A program made the position numbers and the translations under genes. Below, in pieces: positions 1 through 8,298 of a stretch of DNA of 64,000 nucleotides. The notes beneath the pieces are model-generated. The model did no database searches. It was given only the letters and a program-made list of their open reading frames with translations, and was not told the origin of the DNA. Source of the stretch: Fibrobacter succinogenes (lineage in GTDB: Bacteria; Fibrobacterota; Fibrobacteria; Fibrobacterales; Fibrobacteraceae); assembly GCA_902776765.1 (NCBI GenBank), contig CACYRP010000011.1, forward strand, positions 34,786 through 98,785. Reading direction: 5' to 3'. Position 1 is the first letter of the stretch. Every line of letters starts with the position of its first letter.

Positions 1-86
1 TAAGCAAGTTTTCATTTTTCTATTTTAGGTTTGAATATAGATTCTGAGAACAGGTCTTATTATGAAACCTTTTTTTGGGGGTCAAC

Positions 87-1274
87 ATGTTAAAAAAGTT
101 CTTTAAAACTATGGCGACCGGTCTTGCGCTCGGATGCTCTTTCTGGGCATGCGATAGCGGTACCGCCACAGTACCGACACCGTCAAGCGGAAGCAGCAAC
201 CAACCCGTAAGCACTGTTGTTCCTGTTGATTACACCTTGGGTAGAATGATGAATACCAGACTTGGTCGCGGCATCAACCTCGGCAACTCCTGGGATTCCC
301 CAGGTAAAGACGACAGAGGCTGGAGCAATCCCATCCGCGATACAGATTTCAAAGTCATCAAGGACGCAGGCTTTAACTCTGTGCGTATTCCGGTTCAATG
401 GCACCAAGATGCCAATAAAACAACCCACACTGTCAACGAAAACCGTTTGGCTGGAGTTTTAGAAGATATTCAACTCGCTATTGCAAACGATCTTGCCGTA
501 GTTGTAAATTTCCATCACTATGGCGATTTGAACTGCGCTGGTGGCGGCGGATACAAATGGGATAGCGAAGAGAAAAAACAGGTCAAGTGTACTTATAACG
601 CAGCTGAATTTGAAGCAGAAAAAGCACATTTCCTTGCAATGTGGTCTCAACTGGCCTCGGTCTTAAACGCATTCCCCGATAACATGCTCGTACTTGAAAT
701 CTTAAACGAGCCGATAATTCCCAATGGAGAACTCGTTGACAACCTGATGAACGACGCCTACGCCGTTATCCGCGCTGCCGCTCCGGGCAAAACCATCATG
801 TTCGAATCCTACCATGCAGCAAAATTTGCAGACCTCGATATATTGCACTTGCCGCAAGACGGAAACATTATTTATAGTGGTCACTTCTACGAACCTTACA
901 GCTTTACCCATCAAGGACACAGCGATCAATACGAATGCAAGGGCGACGCCCCATTGCTCAATGTCGCACAGGATAGCTTAGCGTATTACAAAACGCAAGC
1001 CCTCAAACTCTATCCCGATGTCAACGGGATAGACCATGTTCCCCTGAACATGGGTGAATTCGGCGTGTCAGGCGGTGATCCGGCAAGATGCCAAAAAGGC
1101 GACCCTCCAAGCGACAAAACCAAGGCTTATTGGACATCAAAAGCCGCAAAGGCCGCTATCGAAAACGGAATGTCATTCCATTATTGGGGATTTGGCAAAA
1201 CCGGTGGATTTGACGCTTACGATACCGTCAACGAAGAGTGGTATTATGGATTCCCTCAAGCACTAATCTTCTAA
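87..1274 (+). CDS. GH5 endoglucanase-type cellulase, lipoprotein
   Basis: Predicted glycoside hydrolase family 5 enzyme cutting beta-1,4-glucan, exported and probably lipid-anchored. The N-terminus is a signal sequence with cysteines at about 17 and 22 (LALGC is the better lipobox), then a short Ser/Pro/Thr linker. The GH5 landmarks are in order: RLGRGINLGNSWD, FNSVRIPVQW, VVNFHHYGD, the acid/base in EILNEP (Glu208), SGHFYEPYSFTH, the nucleophile in MGEFG (Glu324) and FHYWGFG. At 395 residues it is one catalytic domain with no visible binding module. An in-frame TTG lies 12 bases upstream, but I chose the ATG at 87 because GGGGGT sits about 5 bases before it. The family call is confident; the exact substrate is inferred. 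Confidence 0.9.
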   Translation: MLKKFFKTMATGLALGCSFWACDSGTATVPTPSSGSSNQPVSTVVPVDYTLGRMMNTRLGRGINLGNSWDSPGKDDRGWSNPIRDTDFKVIKDAGFNSVRIPVQWHQDANKTTHTVNENRLAGVLEDIQLAIANDLAVVVNFHHYGDLNCAGGGGYKWDSEEKKQVKCTYNAAEFEAEKAHFLAMWSQLASVLNAFPDNMLVLEILNEPIIPNGELVDNLMNDAYAVIRAAAPGKTIMFESYHAAKFADLDILHLPQDGNIIYSGHFYEPYSFTHQGHSDQYECKGDAPLLNVAQDSLAYYKTQALKLYPDVNGIDHVPLNMGEFGVSGGDPARCQKGDPPSDKTKAYWTSKAAKAAIENGMSFHYWGFGKTGGFDAYDTVNEEWYYGFPQALIF

Positions 1275-1285
1275 ATCGATAAACC

Positions 1286-1311
1286 CGCCGCAAAACCGGC
1301 GCGTTACGCGC
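1286..1311. terminator. Pair of GC hairpins between the cellulase and lpxA
   Basis: Two adjacent inverted repeats, CGCCG-caaaac-CGGCG and GCGCG-tta-CGCGC, lie between the convergent 3' ends of the cellulase and lpxA. Neither has a good T-tract, so a terminator role is only plausible. Confidence 0.4.
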
Positions 1312-1318
1312 TAAAAAA

Positions 1319-2086
1319 TTACGGGCGCACCAAAGTGCCCGACCAGTGTTCATCGAAAAAGGCTTGGAACAAAGGTTCCGGGCCTTTTTTCAATTCCTCG
1401 ATAACTTCTGCAATGGGGCGCTTTCCGCGGTAAAGCGCACGGAAGGCCTTCTCGAAAAACGCAATACGTTCCGGCGGGAATTCACTGGCATGGATGCGAA
1501 GCGCATGGAGGTTGAGGCCCGCAAAGCGGAGCGGGTTTCCGAAGGCGCGGCTGCATGGAGGAACGTCATAATCGACCTTGAGCGTGCCACCCACGAACGC
1601 ATAGGCGCCCACCTGATTGCGCTGCTGTACCGCAGTTGTTCCGCCGATAGTGGCAAACCGGCCAATGCGCACATGGCCACCCAGCTGGCAAGCGTTCGCA
1701 ATGACGGCGCCCTCGCCAATTTGACAGTCGTGCCCCACGTGAGCGTAAGCCATAATCAAAACGCGATCGCCGAGGCGTGTGCAGCCGCCACCTTGCGCCG
1801 TGCCGCGATTGAGCGTCGTGTATTCGCGAATAATGCAATTTTCGCCAATTTCAAGACGGGTCGGTTCACCGGCGTACTTGAGGTCCTGCGGAGGCGCCCC
1901 GAGAATTGCACCATCGTAAACGTGCGTATTCGCCTTGATGGTCACTCCGCCATACACCCGCACTCGCGATTCAAGCACCACATTTTCCCCGATTTCGGCC
2001 CCTTCATCAACAACGCACCAAGGACCAATAATTGCGGACTCGTGGACTTTTGCGGAAGGATGAACGAAAGCGGAAGGATGGAGCAT
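1319..2086 (-). CDS. lpxA: UDP-N-acetylglucosamine acyltransferase LpxA
   Basis: First step of lipid A synthesis: transfer of a 3-hydroxyacyl chain from acyl carrier protein to UDP-GlcNAc, in the cytoplasm. The protein has 255 residues, close to the family norm. It is built from hexapeptide repeats of a left-handed beta-helix (HPSAKVHESAIIGP, GAEIGENVVLES and so on), with the catalytic histidine region AYAHVGHDCQIG and the conserved GGHVRIGRFATIGG. The helical C-terminal domain starts near LRIHASEFPPERI. It stands alone here, without lpxD, fabZ or lpxB; lpxK is about 46 kb away. In the direction of transcription its 5' leader carries a small GC hairpin (2096-2108) and a short heptamer array. 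Confidence 0.93.
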   Translation of the reverse strand: MLHPSAFVHPSAKVHESAIIGPWCVVDEGAEIGENVVLESRVRVYGGVTIKANTHVYDGAILGAPPQDLKYAGEPTRLEIGENCIIREYTTLNRGTAQGGGCTRLGDRVLIMAYAHVGHDCQIGEGAVIANACQLGGHVRIGRFATIGGTTAVQQRNQVGAYAFVGGTLKVDYDVPPCSRAFGNPLRFAGLNLHALRIHASEFPPERIAFFEKAFRALYRGKRPIAEVIEELKKGPEPLFQAFFDEHWSGTLVRP

Positions 2087-2095
2087 GGACTCGAT

Positions 2096-2200
2096 GCGCC
2101 GAAGGCGCAGTTACTAGTTAATAGTTTTTAGTTACTAGCTGAATTTAGAAAAAGAAAGCATACTCTAGTAACTAGTAACTCAGAACTCAAAACTCTTTTT
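2096..2200. repeat. Heptamer-like intergenic array with GC hairpin
   Basis: GCGCC-gaa-GGCGC hairpin at 2096-2108, followed by degenerate copies of TTACTAG/TTAATAG, then CTAGTAACTAGTAACT and CAGAACTCAAAACTC. It fills the space between the divergent lpxA and glycosyltransferase genes. Similar arrays occur at many other gene boundaries in this window. Confidence 0.7.
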
Positions 2201-2215
2201 GCTAAATTTCAGTCC

Positions 2216-3319
2216 ATGGGTGGCATTATTATCGCATGCCTGACTGCACTTTACGCATTACTGTTCCTATTCTTCATCATAGGACTGTTAAAGACGCATC
2301 GCTATAAAGGCCCAAAAGCAACCCCGAGCGTGTCCGTCGTGATTCCCATGCGCAACGAAGAGGAATTTGCCGAACGCACACTCGAAGCGATTGATGCACA
2401 AGATTACGTTGGCGAATGGGAAGTTATCTGCGTCGATGACCGTTCCACGGACCGCACCCGAGAAATCCTCGAAAAGTTTGCCGCCACGCACCCGCGTTTT
2501 AGGGTGCTGACGCTCTCGCCAGACCTGCCGCAAATCGCAAGCCCCAAGAAGCGCGCTCTCGAAAGTGCCTTCAAGATTGCGAAAAACGAGGTGCTTTTGA
2601 CCATGGACGCCGATTGCATCCCGCGCAAAAGCTGGATTACGGCCATGGCCGGGCGATTCGTCGATGGAATCTGCATTGTGCAGGGCCCCAAGCAGAACAA
2701 CGGTACGCGATCCATGCCGCACCTCTACCAGAAACTCGAAACGCTGGGCTATACCGCCATGGAAGCCGCAGGGTTCAGTTGGGGTTGTCCCATTGTCGCA
2801 AGCGCCGCTTGCCTTGCGTACAAGAAAGACTTGTTCTTTGCTGTTGGCGGCTTTGGCGACCTTGTGAATCTTTCCAGCGGCGACGACGACATGCTCATCC
2901 ACAAGATGATGAAAATTCCGGGAACAAAGGTCTGCTACAACCTCGATTGCGACGCCGTCATCGAAACGGCTCCGGTACATACGTGGAAGCAACTGTTTAA
3001 CCAGCGCGCCCGCTGGAGCAGCAACGGTACCAACTACGAAAGTAAGACTTACATCCTGCTTCTTACACTTATTTATACGTACTATATCTGGATGTTCTTA
3101 AGCCCGTGGTGCGCGATATTCCTGGATTTCCCGTGGGAGTGGTGCGTGTTCAGCATTTTGCCCAAGTTTACCGTAGATTTCGTGTTCCTCATGATTGCGT
3201 CGTGGAAATTACACGCCAAGCGCAAAATGCTCGCGTTCTTGCCGGTAGAACTGATCCAGATTCCGATGATTGTGTTCTGCGTACCCGCAGGAATCACCGG
3301 AATGTTCAGATGGAAATAA
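2216..3319 (+). CDS. Membrane-anchored family 2 glycosyltransferase
   Basis: A GT2 (GT-A fold) transferase of 367 residues, likely making a cell-surface polysaccharide or glycolipid. Residues 1-25 form a transmembrane anchor. The catalytic domain follows: SVVIPMRNEE for nucleotide-sugar binding, VICVDDRSTDRT, the metal-binding MDADC, and a late QRARWSSN motif equivalent to the Q/RxxRW motif of processive synthases. At least two hydrophobic helices close the protein (ILLLTLIYTYYIWMF and the region near the end). Acceptor and sugar cannot be told from sequence. The start codon has no obvious ribosome binding site, and the stop is followed at once by a perfect GC hairpin. Confidence 0.82.
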   Translation: MGGIIIACLTALYALLFLFFIIGLLKTHRYKGPKATPSVSVVIPMRNEEEFAERTLEAIDAQDYVGEWEVICVDDRSTDRTREILEKFAATHPRFRVLTLSPDLPQIASPKKRALESAFKIAKNEVLLTMDADCIPRKSWITAMAGRFVDGICIVQGPKQNNGTRSMPHLYQKLETLGYTAMEAAGFSWGCPIVASAACLAYKKDLFFAVGGFGDLVNLSSGDDDMLIHKMMKIPGTKVCYNLDCDAVIETAPVHTWKQLFNQRARWSSNGTNYESKTYILLLTLIYTYYIWMFLSPWCAIFLDFPWEWCVFSILPKFTVDFVFLMIASWKLHAKRKMLAFLPVELIQIPMIVFCVPAGITGMFRWK

Positions 3320-3412
3320 AGGCGCCAAAGGCGCCTTAGTTGGCAGAACTTAGCTCGCTTCGCTCTTAGAACTTAGTTATGTTCTTTTAGAGAAAAGAGA
3401 GTGTTCTAAGTG
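3319..3412. repeat. GC hairpin plus AACTTAG-type array
   Basis: AAGGCGCC-aaa-GGCGCCTT (3319-3337) begins at the glycosyltransferase stop codon and may end its transcript, though no T-run follows. Next come imperfect AGAACTTAG / TTCTAAG units and CTCGCTTCGCTC. The array runs up to the 3' end of the cca gene. Confidence 0.65.
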
Positions 3413-3415
3413 AGA

Positions 3416-4867
3416 TTATCGCTTCGCTCTAATCTCAACCGATAGGCTCGGAAAGTCTCGAAAAGCGAATGAAGCAGTCAAAAAATATTTGACTATTTCT
3501 GAGCTCAAGAGACAACGCTTTAGCGTTAAATAGGCTTGCAAACTTCTCGCCCATGCGATTGCTTCTTCGGCGTTCTTGATTTTTCCGTCGAGTTGCAGCT
3601 CAAAACTCTGCTTGATAAGCTCGCCCATTTGCTTGCCCGGCTTGAAACCCATTTCCATGAGCATTTTGCCCATGAGGAACGGCTGCGGAGCAGCCTCAAG
3701 CAAGTCAAGTTCCGCAGCGGCTTGCCACAGTTTTTCGGGGAATCCGGCATCGTTTGCGCAAGCATCGCCAGCGTAAAATTCGCGAGGAGTGCACTTCACT
3801 AGCAGGCACAACAATTTTAATCCACCTAGCTTTACCGCCAGGCGACGGAGTGCAGGCGCATCGTCCACAATCGCAAAATCAAGTTCGCTATACACCTGCA
3901 CCAGCAGCGGAACGATTTTCAACAAATGCGTTTCGTTCGTAATGCGTTCCAGGAACTTAAGCGAAGTTTTCGGGCTGCCGCAAAGGAATGCAGCAAACGC
4001 AAATTCCATGGCCTGAGCATCCGAAAGCGGCAAGCATTTCGCACCAACCGCCTCGGCACTAGCGTTCGCAAGGGTCCTGCGCAAGCTCTCCATGTTATCG
4101 AGCATTTCGCCTAGCGCATCCCAAGAATCGTGCAGCGGAAAGACTTCCGGGAAAAACTCATTGAGCCGAATGTCCAAAAACGCACGAAGGCCCATTGACG
4201 GCTTGCCGGGTTTCAAAAGCCACTTTTTGAATTCTTCAAAAAGCCTTTCTACCGAAAGGTCGGCAAGCGAAAGCGTCTTGCAAAGTTCAACCGTCTCGGG
4301 TGCAAGCGTAAGCGCAAAGCGGCTCGCGAACTGCACACCGCGCAAAATTCGCAAGGAATCCTCGACAAAAGCAGGCCCCACATGGCGCAGCAGCCCCTTC
4401 TTCAAGTCGTCAATCCCACCATACGGATCGCAAAGCGTAAGCTCCGGCAGTTCCATGCCCATCGCATTAATCGTAAAGTCTCGGCGCAGCGCAGCCTCTT
4501 TAAACGAAAGTTTCTCGTCCGTATGCACCACGAAACCGCGATGCCCGTAACCGACTTTACTTTCTGTCCGCGGGAACGAAAAATCCAGCGAAAGCCCTTT
4601 CATCGCCAAGTGGATAACGCCAAAAGCCTTGCCCACCAAATTCGTACGGCCGTACTTCTTTAAAATGGGAACAAGTTCATCTTGCGTGAGGTCGTAAACT
4701 TCGACATCGTAATCGCGGCAATCCTTGCCCAACAATGCATCGCGCACCCAGCCGCCCACCAAAAAAGCACGGCCTCCGGCTTCACGGATTTCGCCTGCAA
4801 TAAAAAGCAAGCGCTTGGGCAAGTCCGGTTCAAACGGTTTGCCCGCAAGAGTCATTATAGTCGGCAT
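3416..4867 (-). CDS. cca: CCA-adding / poly(A) polymerase family nucleotidyltransferase
   Basis: Class II tRNA nucleotidyltransferase that likely builds or repairs the CCA end of tRNAs. Visible motifs are FLVGGWVRDALLG, the metal-binding CRDYDVEVYD, the RRDFTINAMG signature and FVEDSLRILRGVQFASRF. The C-terminal half is helical with no clear HD motif. At 483 residues it is somewhat long: the last 25 or so residues run into the intergenic array region, and the stop codon lies in an inverted repeat (GAGATTA at 3412, TAATCTC at 3430), so the true conserved end may be earlier. Its ATG overlaps the stop of the upstream lipoprotein by one base, suggesting translational coupling in a four-gene operon that begins with a sigma factor. 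Confidence 0.87.
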   Translation of the reverse strand: MPTIMTLAGKPFEPDLPKRLLFIAGEIREAGGRAFLVGGWVRDALLGKDCRDYDVEVYDLTQDELVPILKKYGRTNLVGKAFGVIHLAMKGLSLDFSFPRTESKVGYGHRGFVVHTDEKLSFKEAALRRDFTINAMGMELPELTLCDPYGGIDDLKKGLLRHVGPAFVEDSLRILRGVQFASRFALTLAPETVELCKTLSLADLSVERLFEEFKKWLLKPGKPSMGLRAFLDIRLNEFFPEVFPLHDSWDALGEMLDNMESLRRTLANASAEAVGAKCLPLSDAQAMEFAFAAFLCGSPKTSLKFLERITNETHLLKIVPLLVQVYSELDFAIVDDAPALRRLAVKLGGLKLLCLLVKCTPREFYAGDACANDAGFPEKLWQAAAELDLLEAAPQPFLMGKMLMEMGFKPGKQMGELIKQSFELQLDGKIKNAEEAIAWARSLQAYLTLKRCLLSSEIVKYFLTASFAFRDFPSLSVEIRAKR

Positions 4868-5244
4868 TACTTGGTTGCCTCGACAGACTTGTAGCGGTCG
4901 TAAATGCTCGTCGTCTTTTCTTCAGAAGAATCCTGCAACAACGTCGAAACGGGAATAACACTTTTGGACGTATCACTCGATGCACCTTCCATATTAGCGA
5001 AGCGCTCATAAATGCTAGTGTTCGATTGCCCGGATTCATTCTTCTTTCTTGCTTCTTCTGCGCGGCAAGTGCGGAGTTCATTTTCAATATAAGCACGCTG
5101 GTCCGGAGAATACGTCTGCGTACTCAGACGGTATTCGATTTCTTCGCAAACAAGCCCCTGGCGTTCGCCGGCACAGCCTGCAATCAATACAGCGGCAAAA
5201 AAGAATGTAATTCCAACAAATTTATTCATAGTACCAACACTCAT
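4867..5244 (-). CDS. Small lipoprotein of unknown function
   Basis: A 125-residue protein with a signal sequence and a lipobox in VLIAGCAGE, so probably an outer-membrane or periplasmic lipoprotein. After the anchor it is charged and partly helical, with two similar segments (SNTSIYERFANMEGASSD and TTSIYDRYKSVEATK) that look like a short internal repeat. There are two possible starts. The ATG at 5244 overlaps the stop of the upstream PorZ-like gene by one base; the ATG at 5229 gives a cleaner signal peptide (MNKFVGITFFF). I give the longer form because the same one-base coupling recurs at the next junction. I do not recognise the family. Its position suggests it works with the PorZ-like protein. 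Confidence 0.7.
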   Translation of the reverse strand: MSVGTMNKFVGITFFFAAVLIAGCAGERQGLVCEEIEYRLSTQTYSPDQRAYIENELRTCRAEEARKKNESGQSNTSIYERFANMEGASSDTSKSVIPVSTLLQDSSEEKTTSIYDRYKSVEATK

Positions 5245-7610
5245 TAATGGACAATCAAGAGTTTACCCTTTTTCACCTTGTTTCTACCACGAACAACATA
5301 CTGGTAGACGCCTGGCGCCACAAGGTTTCCATTTTCCATACGGCCATCCCATTGAGCACGGCCACCGGAAATCTTGCCACCGCTTAGCGAAACAACCAGC
5401 CTGCCACCTCTGTTGTAAATACTAATTACAGCATCGTCGGCAACATTGATAAACGAAATATACGGATGGAGCTTCGGACGGAATGGAATAGGAAACACCT
5501 TCACATCTCCGGCGGCATCATTGGTCATGTTATTCTCGGTACTGCGAACATCATTTCTTTGGTAAAGGGTAACTCCATTATCATGAGCAAACCAGACCAT
5601 GCCAAATACCGTATCTACAGCCACATCCTGAATACTTTCGCTAAGGAGGCCATGGCGGGTTGTGAAGTGTTCCACGGACAATGTATCCGGGCTTGTCTTG
5701 CGCGGGGTCAGGCGGTATGCGCCTTGCGTTTTTGTTCCAACCCAAAGATTACCACGGCTATCGACATCAATACTCGTAAAGTCCGCACCGCTAAGGCCAT
5801 TGGTCGAAAGCGGCGATTTCAAGTCTTTACCGTCCTTATCCCAATACATAAGCGTAGATGCCGTGACCAACCAAAGATTTTCCGACTTCGGTTCATAAAC
5901 CAAGTCAACCGGCGTCGATTGAGCGCCAGAATACGTTTTTCGATAAGATGTATCAACCTTGGATATATCTCCACCCATTTTATTGGGAGGCGGGAAGGTA
6001 AACACATCCAAGCCGCCAGCGGCATCGGTGGACGTCGAAAAACGAGTCCCCACATAGACAACCCAATTACCATTTTCGTCTATTCGGGCAAACATCGGAC
6101 CGCCAATAGGCATCGACCCCACATTGCTAGCACAAGACATCGGGTTGTCATTCACACCGAGTTCTACGTACACTAAGCTATAACCTTTATTCGATGCCGA
6201 AGTGGTCAAATAGCCCAAATTGTTTGGAGCCGGAGTAGTCGATACAGCCAATACCATTGGAGGCTTCGTGGTATCGGAATTCCAATTATCCATGCAATAT
6301 TTATCACGATTAGGTACACCAAAGTAATCTACACCATATAAGGACATTATATCAACAACCGAATCAGCCCATCCTCTATACACGCCAAATCCGGCACCCC
6401 AATGGTGATAAAAAGCGCCATCGGGCGAAAGCACTGACAAGGTTTTCAAGTTATGAGCACGGGCATCAGATCCATTCGCACCAATGCGTGTTTCTTTAGG
6501 TTTGCTCCATACATACTTTTTATTCTTGTCCGAAAGAATAAAGTACGAGAAATAGCCATCTTCGGTAGCCGCCAAAACGCCCCCCCGGGGAAGCGCCTGG
6601 AATTCATAAACAGATTTCAGCGGAAACGGCTCATATTCCGTCAAGTCCGTAAATTTTCCATTATCATAATAGAGGATAATTTCGGGGCCAGCCAAAATAG
6701 CCTTGCCTGACGGCAGCAACGACACCCAGCGCACTTTAGACCTGTAATAGGGGAGCCACTTCACCGTCTCGCCCTTAACCTGAACAGAATCTCGCTCGTA
6801 CAGAATCGAGTCCTTCAACACCTTTCCACGAATCATAACCATCGATTCAGTTTTGGTAAATACAGAGAACGTATCGAGAGCGACTCGCGTCTCGCCATCC
6901 TTGTCCCAAATTCTCATGCCTTCCGTGGGGAAGGTCTTCATTTTACCGTCTTTCCAAGCAATAGACTTGATAGGTTCATTGCCTACCGAAGCATCCTTAA
7001 TGACCTTCCAAGAATCCGGGTCGTACAATTGCACATCGGTGTCCAAATTTTCCCAGTCCATCTTGCGCATATAAATACCGCCACCAGCAGCGATAATCAA
7101 GGAATCACCACGTATATCCATCGCACTTATCGGAAAAGCGGAAACGCTGATGTTAGCAATACGATCCACCGTGAGTATCGATGTCATGGTTTTAAGATTA
7201 AAAAACGATAGGCGATCATCAAAAGCGATTACCAAAACCGGGCCACCCAAGAGTGCCATTCCCGGAATTACATGCGTATTGCTACTTGCATAAGAACGGC
7301 TAAGAACCTGCCAAGATCCATTCGACAACATTATCGAAACGATACCGGCATCGCTCACCGCAAAGGCTCCAAGATCAGAAATAGCAACGGCACTCATCGA
7401 CTGCTCACCAAGGCCTTTCGATGTCGTGAAGACGTCGTCGAGATTTTGCGCCCTAAAACGGAGACCACCCCCCGTTGATAGAAGCAAGCCATCACCTGTA
7501 GGGATTGCCGCCTTTATCGGGAAAGGGCTTGAATAATTGAACCACTGGTCTTGTGCAAAAACCGATGAGGCAATAAAGAAAATGCAAATAAGATTAAGCA
7601 GATATTTCAC
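5244..7610 (-). CDS. PorZ-like beta-propeller protein with T9SS-type C-terminal domain
   Basis: A 788-residue exported protein with a signal peptide ending near SSVFAQ. Most of it consists of propeller-like repeats, such as GNLWVGTKTQGAYRL, GMVWFAHDNGVTLYQ and GGVLAATEDGYFSYF, which resemble two-component-regulator propeller blades. The last 90 residues form an Ig-like domain (VKVFPIPFRP, AVISIYNRGGRLV, WDGRMENGN, APGVYQYVV, KKGKLLIVH) of the FlgD / T9SS sorting-domain type. This layout and length match PorZ, a surface component of the type IX secretion system in Bacteroidota. The match rests on architecture, not an alignment, so a sensor or adhesin is possible. It is preceded by an ECF sigma gene and overlaps the next gene by one base. 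Confidence 0.55.
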   Translation of the reverse strand: MKYLLNLICIFFIASSVFAQDQWFNYSSPFPIKAAIPTGDGLLLSTGGGLRFRAQNLDDVFTTSKGLGEQSMSAVAISDLGAFAVSDAGIVSIMLSNGSWQVLSRSYASSNTHVIPGMALLGGPVLVIAFDDRLSFFNLKTMTSILTVDRIANISVSAFPISAMDIRGDSLIIAAGGGIYMRKMDWENLDTDVQLYDPDSWKVIKDASVGNEPIKSIAWKDGKMKTFPTEGMRIWDKDGETRVALDTFSVFTKTESMVMIRGKVLKDSILYERDSVQVKGETVKWLPYYRSKVRWVSLLPSGKAILAGPEIILYYDNGKFTDLTEYEPFPLKSVYEFQALPRGGVLAATEDGYFSYFILSDKNKKYVWSKPKETRIGANGSDARAHNLKTLSVLSPDGAFYHHWGAGFGVYRGWADSVVDIMSLYGVDYFGVPNRDKYCMDNWNSDTTKPPMVLAVSTTPAPNNLGYLTTSASNKGYSLVYVELGVNDNPMSCASNVGSMPIGGPMFARIDENGNWVVYVGTRFSTSTDAAGGLDVFTFPPPNKMGGDISKVDTSYRKTYSGAQSTPVDLVYEPKSENLWLVTASTLMYWDKDGKDLKSPLSTNGLSGADFTSIDVDSRGNLWVGTKTQGAYRLTPRKTSPDTLSVEHFTTRHGLLSESIQDVAVDTVFGMVWFAHDNGVTLYQRNDVRSTENNMTNDAAGDVKVFPIPFRPKLHPYISFINVADDAVISIYNRGGRLVVSLSGGKISGGRAQWDGRMENGNLVAPGVYQYVVRGRNKVKKGKLLIVH

Positions 7611-7640
7611 GTTATAAAATTACGAAATTTTAAGAGCTTT

Positions 7641-8252
7641 TCAACCAGTAAATTCAATAATTTCTCGCAAAGACGCTTCACGACCTGTAATCATTTTAAT
7701 CCGGTCTTTCTGCATAGCCATTTTCTCCTGCATTTTTCGGAGCGCCACCTGCTTCCGCTGGCCAATACTCGCCCTAGACAACCCAATCAACTGGCTTAAA
7801 TCACGGAGACTAAGCCCGCCCACCACCGAAAGTTCTATAATCATTTTTTCGAGCGGATTAAGAGCCTCCAGCAAAAATGAAAATTCCTTCATCGCCGTTT
7901 CGTCGAGACTATCATCGGGTTTTACATACGCATCGGCCCCGCACGCCTCATAAACAGCCCTGGGCTCGGAAAGACTAGAAAAAGGTATTTCCTGCACCAT
8001 GTGCCTTTTGCGGTAGTCATTGTAATGGCAATGCAGAAGTACCGTCTGGAGCCACGCAAAGAGATGAACCTGATTGTTCAACGAACCCGCTTTTTTGCAA
8101 AATCGGAGAGCAACTTCCTGAAACAAGTCGTCCGCTTCGTCTTTTGTCGCACACTTTTGCAAGCACAATTTGTATATTCTGTAGGAATATTTTTTCCACA
8201 CAGACCCAACCCAATCAGGGAGACGGTTATAAAGGAAACTAGTAGATGACAT
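7641..8252 (-). CDS. ECF-type RNA polymerase sigma factor
   Basis: A 203-residue sigma-70 family protein of the ECF class. Region 2 is visible around KCATKDEADDLFQEVALRFCKK and LFAWLQTVLLHCHYNDYRK (promoter melting and -10 recognition). Region 4 is near NPLEKMIIELSVVGGLSLRDLSQLIGLSRASIGQRKQVALRKM, a helix-turn-helix for -35 recognition. There is no adjacent anti-sigma gene. The gene lies 30 bases upstream of the PorZ-like gene on the same strand, so it probably heads that operon and may control it or a wider secretion regulon. An ECF factor, SigP, is known to activate T9SS genes in Porphyromonas; applying that here is inference. GGAAAAG precedes the ATG. Confidence 0.85.
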   Translation of the reverse strand: MSSTSFLYNRLPDWVGSVWKKYSYRIYKLCLQKCATKDEADDLFQEVALRFCKKAGSLNNQVHLFAWLQTVLLHCHYNDYRKRHMVQEIPFSSLSEPRAVYEACGADAYVKPDDSLDETAMKEFSFLLEALNPLEKMIIELSVVGGLSLRDLSQLIGLSRASIGQRKQVALRKMQEKMAMQKDRIKMITGREASLREIIEFTG

Positions 8253-8298
8253 AAACGCTTTTCCAATATTTTCTACTTCTTGTAGCGGGAATTAATTT

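Noticed and set aside
1346..2131. 261-codon plus-strand frame over lpxA
   Set aside because: Antisense to the hexapeptide-repeat gene; no motif and no ribosome site.
2096..2200. Intergenic arrays as tRNA genes or attachment sites
   Set aside because: No cloverleaf and no integrase gene in the window.
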